In this document: positions 1 to 6,314 of the stretch, piece by piece | How the letters are laid out: every line of letters begins with the position of its first letter | How positions within the stretch are numbered: position 1 is the stretch's first letter | Notes under the pieces: generated by a model | What the model saw: only the letters and a program-made list of their open reading frames with translations | The model's database searches: none | Told to the model about the DNA's origin: nothing | Made by a program: the position numbers and the translations under genes | Assembly: GCA_945862545.1 (NCBI GenBank) | Contig: CAMAYS010000079.1 | Coordinates: forward strand, 1-9,562 | DNA from: Casp-actino8 sp945862545 | GTDB lineage: Bacteria; Actinomycetota; Acidimicrobiia; Acidimicrobiales; Ilumatobacteraceae | Length of the DNA stretch: 9,562 nucleotides | Reading direction: 5' to 3'

Positions 1-931
1 TGCTGAGTGCCAAAGCCATCGAGTCCAAAGAAATACCGAGAGATTCACCAACGGCGATCGCCACCGCAGCATTATGCGCCATATGGCGACCAGCAATGGA
101 GAGTTTCATCGTGCACGACCCTGATGGTGCGCGTATCACGAATGCTGCGCAACCTTGCTGATCAATGGTGACAGCAGAAATGTGGACATCTGCCGATGCA
201 GATTCGCCGTATGTCATCACTGGCGCACTTGAGCGTGCGCTCATCGCCATCACTAAAGAATCATCAGCGTTCAAGATCGCCATCCCTTGTGGCGGCAATG
301 CCTCAATCAATTCACCTTTAGCTTCAGCCACGCCGGCGAGACCACCGAGCAGTTCGGTGTGGGCTTGACCAACTCGTGTGACCACACCGATTGCTGGGCG
401 GGCGATCCGACACAGATCGGCGATCTGTCCATGTCCGCGCATGCCCATCTCGAGCACTAACACTTCTGTCGTGATCGGAGCGTTCAAAATAGTCACAGGA
501 AGACCTTGCTCATTATTGAAACTTCGAATGTTGGCCACGACTCGCTTGCTCGGAGCCAAAGCAGCAGCGATCAGATCCTTGGTTGTTGTTTTACCCACTG
601 ATCCAGTCACGCCGACAACGACAGTCGACTCGGCGAACTGCTGGCGCGCCCAGCGGGCTGCATCAATCAGAGCCAGGGCCGTATCGGGGACCACGATTGC
701 TGAACCACCAATAGTTTCGACGACATCTAGCCGGGAACTCAGATAAGCACTTGCGCCGGCCAATAAAGCATCAGCGATGAAGTCGTGCCCATCACGCTGC
801 GCCACTATCGGCACAAATAATTGATGGTGCAACACCTGACGCGAGTCAAAGGTTGCACCATCAATGTCAGTATCTGGTCCGACCAAACGCGCCCCGAGAG
901 CATCCGCTAGGTCTTGGGCGCGCCATCTCAT
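1..931 (-). CDS. murF: UDP-N-acetylmuramoyl-tripeptide--D-alanyl-D-alanine ligase (MurF), C-terminus cut off by the window edge
   Basis: MurF is a cytoplasmic ATP-dependent ligase that adds D-Ala-D-Ala to the UDP-MurNAc-tripeptide, the last cytoplasmic step of peptidoglycan precursor synthesis. The minus strand stays open from the ATG at 929-931 to base 1, giving 310 residues. Visible motifs are the N-terminal FDSR (28-31) of the uridine-binding domain, the Mur ligase P-loop GVTGSVGKTTT (107-117), FNNEQGLP (138-145), EMGMRGHGQI (161-170), HTELLG (191-196) and GRHMAHNAA (281-289). The family is usually about 450-500 residues, so the C-terminal D-Ala-D-Ala-binding domain lies outside the window. 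No ATG, GTG or TTG lies in frame between the start and the upstream TAA at 959-961, so this start is forced, yet no Shine-Dalgarno precedes it. A TATAGC at 948-953 (minus) could be a -10 giving a very short leader; this is weak. It lies 37 bases after the diiron gene. Confidence 0.93.
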   Translation of the reverse strand, partial: MRWRAQDLADALGARLVGPDTDIDGATFDSRQVLHHQLFVPIVAQRDGHDFIADALLAGASAYLSSRLDVVETIGGSAIVVPDTALALIDAARWARQQFAESTVVVGVTGSVGKTTTKDLIAAALAPSKRVVANIRSFNNEQGLPVTILNAPITTEVLVLEMGMRGHGQIADLCRIARPAIGVVTRVGQAHTELLGGLAGVAEAKGELIEALPPQGMAILNADDSLVMAMSARSSAPVMTYGESASADVHISAVTIDQQGCAAFVIRAPSGSCTMKLSIAGRHMAHNAAVAIAVGESLGISLDSMALALS

Positions 932-968
932 GAGATAGACGGTAGTTGCTATACCCGCTGTTTAGGTG

Positions 969-2099
969 TCAGTGCTGAACGTCAGCGAGAGTCTCGCCAA
1001 GTTCATACTTCACATATTCTTCGCCAGTGTCTTCAGCATTCTCAAACTGGATGACACCCATCTCTTCGTAACGACGGCGCAACCATGAATCGTTGCGATC
1101 CAAGAGACCCAACTTCTTACAGTTCGGGACAATCTTGGCGAATAACATTTGCTGGAAAACTTCACGAGTTGGGTCACGCAAGATCAGAGGCACGACATCG
1201 CGCGGATTGACACCCATGCGCTCCCAGACCTCTTGCGACATGAAACGGTCGCGCATCCGCACAGATGCCTCATAGGCAAATTCCTGACGCTCTTTAATCT
1301 CAGCGTCGCTCATCTCCTTGTAGACCTCTTGCAGAGACAACACACCAAAGGCCACATGGCGGGCTTCGTCGCTCATGACATAACGCAACAATTTCTTCAA
1401 CAGTGGCTCGGTGGTCATCTGTTGCATGTTCCCGAAAGCAGCCAAAGCCAAACCTTCGACCATGATCTGCATACCCAAGTAGGTCATGTCCCAGCGACTG
1501 TCATTGACAATGTCGTCAAGCAACATCCGTAGGTGGGCATTGATCTGATAGGAGCCACCAAGTTTTTCATCGAGATAACGAGCGAATACTTCAACGTGAC
1601 GGGCCTCGTCAACGACTTGAGTACTGGCATACAACTTGGCGTCGTACCATGGAACAGTCTCCACGATTTTGGCGGTGCAAATAAGAGCACCCTGCTCGCC
1701 ATGCATGAACTGCGACAAACTCCATCGACGCTGCTCAATACCAAAAGCAGTCCACTCCTTGTCGCCCCACTTATCCATCACTGTTCCTTCGTAGTGATTG
1801 GCTGTCAAGCCAGAGGAAAGTGCGGCTTGATCCATGCTGACTTGCTTTTCCTCGTCAACAACTGTCTCCCATGGCAGGTCGGTCGTGGCATTCCACTGCC
1901 CAACTTTGGCCTTTTCGTACAACTTGCGGAGGGCCGGACGCGACAACGAGTAATCCCACGTAAAAATCGCATCGGCATTGTCCTTGACAATGTGCTGGAT
2001 TGCATCAACATCAGTATTAGTGATTGACAAAATCGCTTCAATATCATTGAGTTCACTGCGACCCAACATTTCCTGGCTTTCGTTTTCGGTAATGCTCAT
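969..2099 (-). CDS. Ferritin-like / R2-like diiron protein (possible oxygenase or oxidase)
   Basis: This 376-residue cytoplasmic protein has no signal peptide and carries a complete duplicated diiron signature in a four-helix-bundle context. Candidate ligands are Glu135 (HGEQGAL), Glu165 and His168 (DEARH), Glu215 (MVEGLAL), and Glu245 and His248 (DEARH). Both halves have exactly 30 residues from the first Glu to the Glu of DEARH, and the halves are 80 residues apart, as in R2-type ribonucleotide reductase subunits, bacterial multicomponent monooxygenases and related diiron proteins. An aromatic stretch QWNATTDLPW (68-77) precedes the bundle. No radical-relay or partner-subunit feature is evident, so a true R2 role is unlikely and the substrate is unknown. 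The start is well supported: AGGGGAG (2106-2112) lies six bases before the ATG. The gene follows its TetR neighbour after 45 bases, which suggests co-transcription and repression by that regulator. An alternative reading is an acyl-ACP desaturase-like enzyme. Confidence 0.85.
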   Translation of the reverse strand: MSITENESQEMLGRSELNDIEAILSITNTDVDAIQHIVKDNADAIFTWDYSLSRPALRKLYEKAKVGQWNATTDLPWETVVDEEKQVSMDQAALSSGLTANHYEGTVMDKWGDKEWTAFGIEQRRWSLSQFMHGEQGALICTAKIVETVPWYDAKLYASTQVVDEARHVEVFARYLDEKLGGSYQINAHLRMLLDDIVNDSRWDMTYLGMQIMVEGLALAAFGNMQQMTTEPLLKKLLRYVMSDEARHVAFGVLSLQEVYKEMSDAEIKERQEFAYEASVRMRDRFMSQEVWERMGVNPRDVVPLILRDPTREVFQQMLFAKIVPNCKKLGLLDRNDSWLRRRYEEMGVIQFENAEDTGEEYVKYELGETLADVQH

Positions 2100-2144
2100 T
2101 TTTTTCTCCCCTTTGGGTTTTGATATGTGTAAAAGTTTGCTGAT

Positions 2145-2735
2145 TTAGACTGCTGCTACTGCGTTCAAAGCGCTGATAAATGGACCAAAGAACTTTCTCG
2201 CCGAATCTGGGTCGGCTAAGTCGAAGTGCTCACTAGGAGCCAAGAAATAAGAGATGACGAGACGTGCCAGCATCTCCACGAAGACATCGGCTTCCTCGGC
2301 TGGAATAAATTCGATCGCCAAAGGAGTGATGTACTGCGAGGCGACCCGCAAAATGCGTGGCAGACCCTCAACCGTCAAAGACTTCAGGGCCGTGCCCTCT
2401 TCAGTAGACAGCATCATTGCTAAATGTTGATCACCACGCATTGCGTGAAGCGCGTACACCGAGACCTTGACGGTGAAATCAAGCAATGACTCAACCTCGG
2501 TCAGTTTGGCGCTCATGCCCTCAAAAAAATCTTCAAGTTCGCGCACTCGCAGTGCATCAAACATCACGTCTTTTCCGCCAGGGAACAAGCGATACAAAGT
2601 CGCTCGTGAAACTCCTGCCTCGGTCGCTACATCATCAATTGTCAGTTTGTTAATGCCCCAGCGGTCCACACAGCGACGAGCGGCGTCAAGAATTCGATCT
2701 TCCTGGGAAGGACCAAGATTGGCAATAACGCTCAC
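2145..2735 (-). CDS. TetR/AcrR family transcriptional regulator
   Basis: This 196-residue protein has the TetR layout: an N-terminal DNA-binding domain followed by a variable all-helical ligand-binding domain. The helix-turn-helix covers about residues 31-52, with TIDDVATEAGVSRATLYRLF as the diagnostic stretch and the usual Gly after the first helices (residue 27). The C-terminal domain (about 65-196) is divergent, so the ligand cannot be read from sequence; neighbours suggest a small hydrophobic or acyl effector, but that is inference. The start codon is GTG (2733-2735), with no good Shine-Dalgarno; AGAGG lies 16 bases upstream. A promoter-like TTGACA-N18-TAGTGT places the transcript start about at this codon, which suggests leaderless expression. 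The inverted repeat just upstream is the likely autoregulatory operator. The downstream diiron gene is probably the regulated partner. Confidence 0.92.
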   Translation of the reverse strand: MSVIANLGPSQEDRILDAARRCVDRWGINKLTIDDVATEAGVSRATLYRLFPGGKDVMFDALRVRELEDFFEGMSAKLTEVESLLDFTVKVSVYALHAMRGDQHLAMMLSTEEGTALKSLTVEGLPRILRVASQYITPLAIEFIPAEEADVFVEMLARLVISYFLAPSEHFDLADPDSARKFFGPFISALNAVAAV

Positions 2736-2738
2736 AAG

Positions 2739-2765
2739 TGAGACACTAAGACCTCTGGTGTCTCA
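2739..2765. promoter_or_regulatory. Inverted repeat, probable TetR operator
   Basis: TGAGACAC (2739-2746) and its exact reverse complement GTGTCTCA (2758-2765) are separated by 11 bases, giving half-site centres 19 bp apart, about two helical turns. The repeat begins four bases upstream of the TetR start codon and lies inside the divergent intergenic region. It covers the spacer and -10 region of the proposed minus-strand promoter. Size, symmetry and position fit a TetR-dimer autoregulatory site. Arms of 8 bp can arise by chance in a window this long, so the support comes from position. Whether the divergent ABC operon is also controlled is unknown. Confidence 0.6.
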
Positions 2766-2772
2766 TTGTCAA
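2743..2772 (-). promoter_or_regulatory. Probable promoter of the TetR-diiron operon
   Basis: On the minus strand a perfect TTGACA (2767-2772) is followed after 18 bases by TAGTGT (2743-2748), which keeps the T-A-n-n-n-T pattern of a -10 box. A start site about seven bases further on falls at 2735-2736, on or next to the GTG start codon, so the messenger would be leaderless, which is common in actinobacteria. The inverted repeat at 2739-2765 covers the region between and over these boxes. Confidence 0.45.
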
Positions 2773-2833
2773 GGTGAATTCAAGGTAAAAGTTTCGCTAG
2801 TCTGATGTTTACCCACAACCGGAAGGAAAATCC

Positions 2834-3679
2834 ATGTTTCGTCGCCTTACAGCAACTGCTCTAGCCGTCGCCGTTGTCTCTCTTGTCTCTTGCGGAAGCG
2901 AAGATAAAGACTCAACTGCTCAAGGTGGCGATACTTGCGCCACGATCACCCCAGATGTCCTAACAATCGGAACTGGATCCCCCGCTTACTCCCCTTGGGT
3001 CGAAAATGATGCCCCAGAAAGTGGCGAGGGTTTTGAAGCCGCCGTTGCACTGGCCGTCGCCGCCGAACTTGGCTACGAAGGCGATGCCGTGAAGTGGGTG
3101 CGAACAACTTTTGATGAGGCCATTGCCCCAGGCGCGAAGAACTTTGACTTCAACCTTCAGCAGTACTCCATCACCCCTGAGCGCTCTGAGACAATCAGTT
3201 TCAGTGAGCCCTACTATTCCTCCAATCAAGCCATCGTGGCGTTGACTGCAAATGTGCCCGAAGGTGCAATCACTTTTGGAGATCTGGCTGGGGCCAAGTT
3301 CGGCGTACAGGCCGGCACAACAAGTCTTGACTTTGTCAATGAGGTCATTAAGCCGAGCAACGAAGTTTTCGTCTACGACGATAATGCTGGCGCCAAGGCC
3401 GCTCTTGAAGCAGGACAGATTGACGCCATTGTTGTTGACTTGCCGACTGCTCTTTACATCTCATATGTCGAGATTGAAGGAACTACAGTAATCGGTCAGT
3501 TCCCCGCCGCCGCTGGTGGTACCTCGGATGACTTTGGCTTGGTCTTCGAAAAAGATAACGATTTGGTTGCCTGCGTGAATACCGCTCTAGCTGCCGTCAA
3601 AGCTTCTGGAGCACTTGCGACAATCGAGCAGGCCTGGCTGAGCGATAACACTGGCGTTCCAGTCATCACCCTCGACTGA
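2834..3679 (+). CDS. Amino-acid ABC transporter substrate-binding lipoprotein (family 3)
   Basis: This 281-residue extracellular solute receptor would capture a polar amino acid and deliver it to the permease encoded next. A basic start and hydrophobic stretch end in a lipobox LVSC, so Cys20 is the predicted lipidated residue. The mature domain shows family-3 features: TIGTGSPAYSPW (44-55), the long motif around 103-135 with TPERSE and FSEPYY (Arg117 is the probable carboxylate-binding Arg), FGVQAGTT (156-163) and a C-terminal helix ending in AWLSDN. Cys35 and Cys247 are placed like the disulfide pair seen in many actinobacterial members. A strong ribosome site, GGAAGG (2821-2826), precedes the ATG by seven bases. 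A possible -10 TAGTCT at 2798-2803 has no convincing -35. Exact substrate is not readable; lack of neighbouring metabolic genes leaves it open. Confidence 0.92.
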   Translation: MFRRLTATALAVAVVSLVSCGSEDKDSTAQGGDTCATITPDVLTIGTGSPAYSPWVENDAPESGEGFEAAVALAVAAELGYEGDAVKWVRTTFDEAIAPGAKNFDFNLQQYSITPERSETISFSEPYYSSNQAIVALTANVPEGAITFGDLAGAKFGVQAGTTSLDFVNEVIKPSNEVFVYDDNAGAKAALEAGQIDAIVVDLPTALYISYVEIEGTTVIGQFPAAAGGTSDDFGLVFEKDNDLVACVNTALAAVKASGALATIEQAWLSDNTGVPVITLD

Positions 3680-3715
3680 CCCAGCGCAACTGTTGGCAAC
3701 AATCACAAGAACGAT

Positions 3716-4606
3716 ATGGTGCCCGAGATGAGCGATCACTCGGGCACCAGTTCTCTCAGCGAGGATTCCTCTCGGCGACCGCTTTCACGGCGGCAAGTTT
3801 TTGAACGAAGTCAAAAAAGGCGCTCCTTACTGATCGCCTTGGCATCATCTTTGGCTGTCATCGGACTTTTAGTCGTACTTATTCCCCAGACTCCAGGCTG
3901 GTATAAGGTCAAGCGCTCATTTTTTAATGGTCCCATTCTTGACGAAACATTTCCTGCCCTGTTAAGAGCTTTCGTGAAAGACATTCAGATTTTCTTATGG
4001 TGTGCGCCATGTATTTTGGTTTTGGGAATGTTGTTAGCCATTTGCCGCAACGTCCGCTCCCCGCTTCTCTTTCCCTTACGGCTCTTCGCCGCTGCCTATA
4101 CCGACATCTTTCGCGGCATCCCAGTCATCTTGACCATCTTGCTGATCGGCTTTGGAATTCCCGGACTGGGAATGGATCGGCCATGGAATAGTCCCTATTT
4201 GTGGGGCTCGGTTGCATTGATCTTGGCCTATTCGTCCTACGTCTCTGAAGTATTTCGCGCTGGCATTGAAAGCATTCACGAAAGCCAACGTGCCGGCGCT
4301 CGATCCCTTGGTCTCTCATCGAGCCAGACCTTGCGCCACATCATTATTCCGCAAGCAATACGGCGCGTTATCCCACCGTTGATGAATGACTTTGTGAGTT
4401 TGCAAAAAGATGTAGCCCTAATCAGTTTGATTGGCCCGATTGAAATTCTGCGGCAAGCTGGCATTGATAAATCTAAGTACGCAAACTTCACGCCCTATGT
4501 CGGAGCGGCCATTATCTTTCTCCTGTTGACGATTCCCGAAACTCGTTTCGTCGATCATCTGATGTCGCGCGAGCGGCGTCGTACATCTGGGACGGCAGTG
4601 CGATGA
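3716..4606 (+). CDS. Amino-acid ABC transporter permease (HisM/GlnP type)
   Basis: This 296-residue inner-membrane permease has an N-terminal cytoplasmic tail rich in Ser and Arg (1-36), a first transmembrane helix around 37-57, then helices near 93-112, 118-148, 163-178 and 258-274, with further hydrophobic segments between. The cytoplasmic EAA-type coupling loop is clear at about 180-212 (AGARSLGLSSSQTLRHIIIP), which docks on the ATPase. Only one permease gene is present, so a homodimer is expected. The start is uncertain: ATG at 3716, GTG at 3719 and ATG at 3728 are all in frame, none has a clear Shine-Dalgarno, and all lie in the stem-loop at 3717-3749. It begins 36 bases after the binding protein and its TGA overlaps the ATPase ATG by four bases, a sign of translational coupling. 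Confidence 0.92.
   Translation: MVPEMSDHSGTSSLSEDSSRRPLSRRQVFERSQKRRSLLIALASSLAVIGLLVVLIPQTPGWYKVKRSFFNGPILDETFPALLRAFVKDIQIFLWCAPCILVLGMLLAICRNVRSPLLFPLRLFAAAYTDIFRGIPVILTILLIGFGIPGLGMDRPWNSPYLWGSVALILAYSSYVSEVFRAGIESIHESQRAGARSLGLSSSQTLRHIIIPQAIRRVIPPLMNDFVSLQKDVALISLIGPIEILRQAGIDKSKYANFTPYVGAAIIFLLLTIPETRFVDHLMSRERRRTSGTAVR
3717..3749 (+). promoter_or_regulatory. Intercistronic stem-loop with GNRA-type tetraloop over the permease start
   Basis: Bases 3717-3727 pair perfectly with 3739-3749 (11 bp, GC-rich, core GTGCCCGAG). Above this a single bulged A (3728) is followed by a 3-bp stem TGA/TCA (3729-3731 with 3736-3738) capped by GCGA, a GNRA tetraloop. No U-tract follows, so it is not a textbook intrinsic terminator. 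The candidate permease start codons lie in the stem or at the bulge. Likely roles, by analogy with other binding-protein operons, are protecting the upstream receptor messenger and lowering permease translation. The pairing is seen; the role is inferred. Confidence 0.7.
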
Positions 4607-5349
4607 CTCCCAAAATCTTGCTCGACGATGTACACAAATCTTTTGGGACACGATCAGTACTCAATGGCATCTCCATTGAGGTCGCCCAAAGCGAAGTCAT
4701 TGCTTTCATTGGCTCATCAGGTTCCGGCAAAAGCACCTTATTGCGCTGCATCAATCTTCTTGAATCCATTGATGATGGGGCGATCTTTCTTGATGGCGTT
4801 GATATCAGCGCGCCAGGTCTGAACCCCGACCCAGTGCGCCAAAGAATCGGCATGGTGTTTCAGAGTTTTAATCTCTTCCCACATATGACTGTTCTGCAAA
4901 ATGTTTCCCTCGCTCCGCACAAAGTTCTCGGTCAATCCAAAAAGGAATCCGAAAGTCACGCTCGCGAACTGATCGCCCGCTTGGGTCTCAGCGACCGCGC
5001 TGATGGATACCCCGATCAGTTATCAGGCGGGCAGCAACAGCGTGTCGCTATCGCTCGAAGTTTGGCGATGAACCCAGAGGTGATGCTGCTTGATGAGATC
5101 ACGTCGGCTCTTGATCCCGAACTCGTGGGAGAAGTTTTGGATGTCGTGCGCGAACTGAAGAGCAACGGGATGACGATGTTGCTAGCGACTCATGAGATGG
5201 GATTCGCAAAAGAGATTGCTGATCGGGTCTGCTTCTTACACGAAGGTCAAATTTTAGAATGCTCAAGCCCTACGGAGTTTTTTACTCATCCCGCCCACCA
5301 ACGGACACAGCAATTCTTGCAACGTGTGACTGAGGCAGGTCGGCTTTAG
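4603..5349 (+). CDS. Amino-acid ABC transporter ATP-binding protein (GlnQ/HisP type)
   Basis: This 248-residue cytoplasmic ATPase powers the importer encoded just upstream. All nucleotide-binding motifs are present in order: Walker A GSSGSGKST (37-45), Q-loop around Gln87 (VFQSFNLFPHMTV), signature LSGGQQQR (140-147), Walker B VMLLDE (160-165), D-loop SALD (168-171) and switch His197 (ATHEMGFA). The length is normal for polar amino-acid importers. The residue after the catalytic Glu is Ile (DEITSALDPE) where many relatives have Pro; similar substitutions occur in the family, so activity is expected. The ATG overlaps the permease stop (ATGA). The TAG stop overlaps the stop codon of the convergent DUF1996 gene, and no strong terminator separates them. 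Confidence 0.95.
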   Translation: MTPKILLDDVHKSFGTRSVLNGISIEVAQSEVIAFIGSSGSGKSTLLRCINLLESIDDGAIFLDGVDISAPGLNPDPVRQRIGMVFQSFNLFPHMTVLQNVSLAPHKVLGQSKKESESHARELIARLGLSDRADGYPDQLSGGQQQRVAIARSLAMNPEVMLLDEITSALDPELVGEVLDVVRELKSNGMTMLLATHEMGFAKEIADRVCFLHEGQILECSSPTEFFTHPAHQRTQQFLQRVTEAGRL

Positions 5350-6260
5350 CCCGACGAGCGACCGCTTGTGACACCGCACACAACGTTGCGGTGAATGCAT
5401 AATTCAACTTCCTGCTGCAATTTTTCTTGATCCCAAGCGTTGATGAAATCAGCATGACCAGTCAGCAAACTGCCTGATGCCAATTGCAGTTGCGAGGCAT
5501 CACCAGTCACGGGATACGTCACCGCGAAGATTAACTGCGGTACGGGAACTGGATGAGAACTCGGGCACTTTCCGTCCGAAGAGTAATACATGTGCTTTCG
5601 ATGCCCAGCAACATCGATATTCTTCCCATCCCAACAATCGGGGAAAGTGACGTCGAGACGCAAACCGCGAGTGGGTGGACATACCGGCGGTAGTTCCTCA
5701 CGTAGTCCCCCAGCGCCACAGGACCAAGCCACCACTGAAACTGGTTGCGGTGTCGTCGCCATATGATCACCAGCGATCATCATTAATCCTGCTGGGAAGG
5801 CCGTCACACTCAAAGGGTCGACACCCAAGCCTGCACGATAATAGGCCACGCTTTTTTCTGGTGTGATCAACTCCCCTTCATCCAATAATGCAGGTGCCCA
5901 ATACGAAGCCGTATCAAGTTGCTGTTCACATGTGGTGGGTTGTTCTAGGAGATCTTGTAACTGTGAATCAGCATTGGCAGCGACATTGCCAAAGAATGTG
6001 TGCAAGTGCGAAGCATCCTCATCACCTGGATACACAATCGGATCATCACTTAAGGCATGACTAAACGGACATTCAACGACGAACTGTCCGACCCCGCCTT
6101 GAGGTCCAGCAATAGGTCGATCGGGCTGACCCATCACTGCCGCTGCATCAACGGGCATGTCCGAATGAACATGACCTCCAGCGTGATCATGGTTGTGGGT
6201 GCAAGCCGCCACAAACGACAAAAGCCCGACGAAGAAGAGTGCTCTTGTTCGTCGGGCCAT
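5346..6260 (-). CDS. DUF1996-domain lipoprotein with His-rich N-terminus
   Basis: This predicted exported lipoprotein has 304 residues from the ATG at 6258-6260. RRTR is followed by a hydrophobic stretch and a lipobox FVAAC, so Cys20 is the anchor. The mature N-terminus is His-rich (five His in residues 22-32), suggesting metal binding. The rest matches DUF1996, an uncharacterised secreted family: SHALSDDPIVYPGD (67-80) then ASHLHTFFGN (83-92), SYWAPAL (119-125), MMIAGDHM (160-167), FPDCWDGKN (206-214), GHRKHMYYS (219-227), CPSSHPVPVPQL (232-243) and GHADFINAWD (268-277). No function is established; conserved His, Asp and Cys residues hint at a metal site or hydrolase-like pocket. An upstream in-frame start (6356) would overlap the beta-helix gene and push the signal peptide inward, so 6260 is preferred. 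Its first codons form a terminator-like hairpin. Confidence 0.85.
   Translation of the reverse strand: MARRTRALFFVGLLSFVAACTHNHDHAGGHVHSDMPVDAAAVMGQPDRPIAGPQGGVGQFVVECPFSHALSDDPIVYPGDEDASHLHTFFGNVAANADSQLQDLLEQPTTCEQQLDTASYWAPALLDEGELITPEKSVAYYRAGLGVDPLSVTAFPAGLMMIAGDHMATTPQPVSVVAWSCGAGGLREELPPVCPPTRGLRLDVTFPDCWDGKNIDVAGHRKHMYYSSDGKCPSSHPVPVPQLIFAVTYPVTGDASQLQLASGSLLTGHADFINAWDQEKLQQEVELCIHRNVVCGVTSGRSSG
6211..6258 (-). terminator. Terminator-like hairpin inside the first codons of the DUF1996 gene
   Basis: On the minus strand GCCCGACGAA (6248-6257) pairs perfectly with TTCGTCGGGC (6224-6233). Inside, after one C-C mismatch, AAGA pairs with TCTT around a GCAC loop. The stem is followed at once by TTTT, then GTCG and TTTG, so the shape is that of a rho-independent terminator, although the U-tract is interrupted. 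It spans codons 1-12 and the hydrophobic signal-peptide codons follow. It may be premature termination or attenuation between the beta-helix and DUF1996 genes, or a stem that happens to fit the coding sequence. Confidence 0.45.
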
Positions 6261-6288
6261 GTCGTTGCGCTTTCTAACTAAATTAACT

Positions 6289-6314
6289 CTGACTAGATCA
6301 GCTGATCTTGTCAG
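6289..6314. other. 26-bp near-perfect palindrome across the beta-helix stop codon
   Basis: The central AGATCAGCTGATCT (6295-6308) is a perfect 14-bp palindrome. After one T-T mismatch (6294, 6309) the symmetry continues as CTGAC (6289-6293) against GTCAG (6310-6314), so 24 of 26 bases are symmetric with no spacer. The TGA stop of the beta-helix gene (6298-6300) lies inside it. As RNA it would give 5 bp, an A-A mismatch, then 5 bp with a 4-base loop. It could be a protein-binding site or an intercistronic hairpin; the sequence alone does not decide. Confidence 0.6.

Noticed and set aside
165..746. Two plus-strand open frames in the first 750 bases
   Set aside because: The minus strand there encodes MurF with P-loop and FNNEQGLP motifs; the plus frames are shadows.
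985..997. GCGAGA-G-TCTCGC inverted repeat near the end of the diiron gene
   Set aside because: It lies wholly in codons before the stop, the stem is only 5 bp if a loop is allowed, and no U-tract follows.
1533..2027. Plus-strand open frame of 164 codons opposite the diiron gene
   Set aside because: The opposite frame holds both DEARH motifs and a strong Shine-Dalgarno; this frame shows no family features.
2775..2803. Plus-strand promoter for the ABC operon (TAGTCT -10)
   Set aside because: No acceptable -35 at the right distance and several equally poor alternatives; mentioned only as a possibility in the binding-protein entry.
5339..5355. GTCGG-N7-CCGAC as a bidirectional terminator
   Set aside because: A 5-bp stem without T-runs on either side is too weak to call a terminator.
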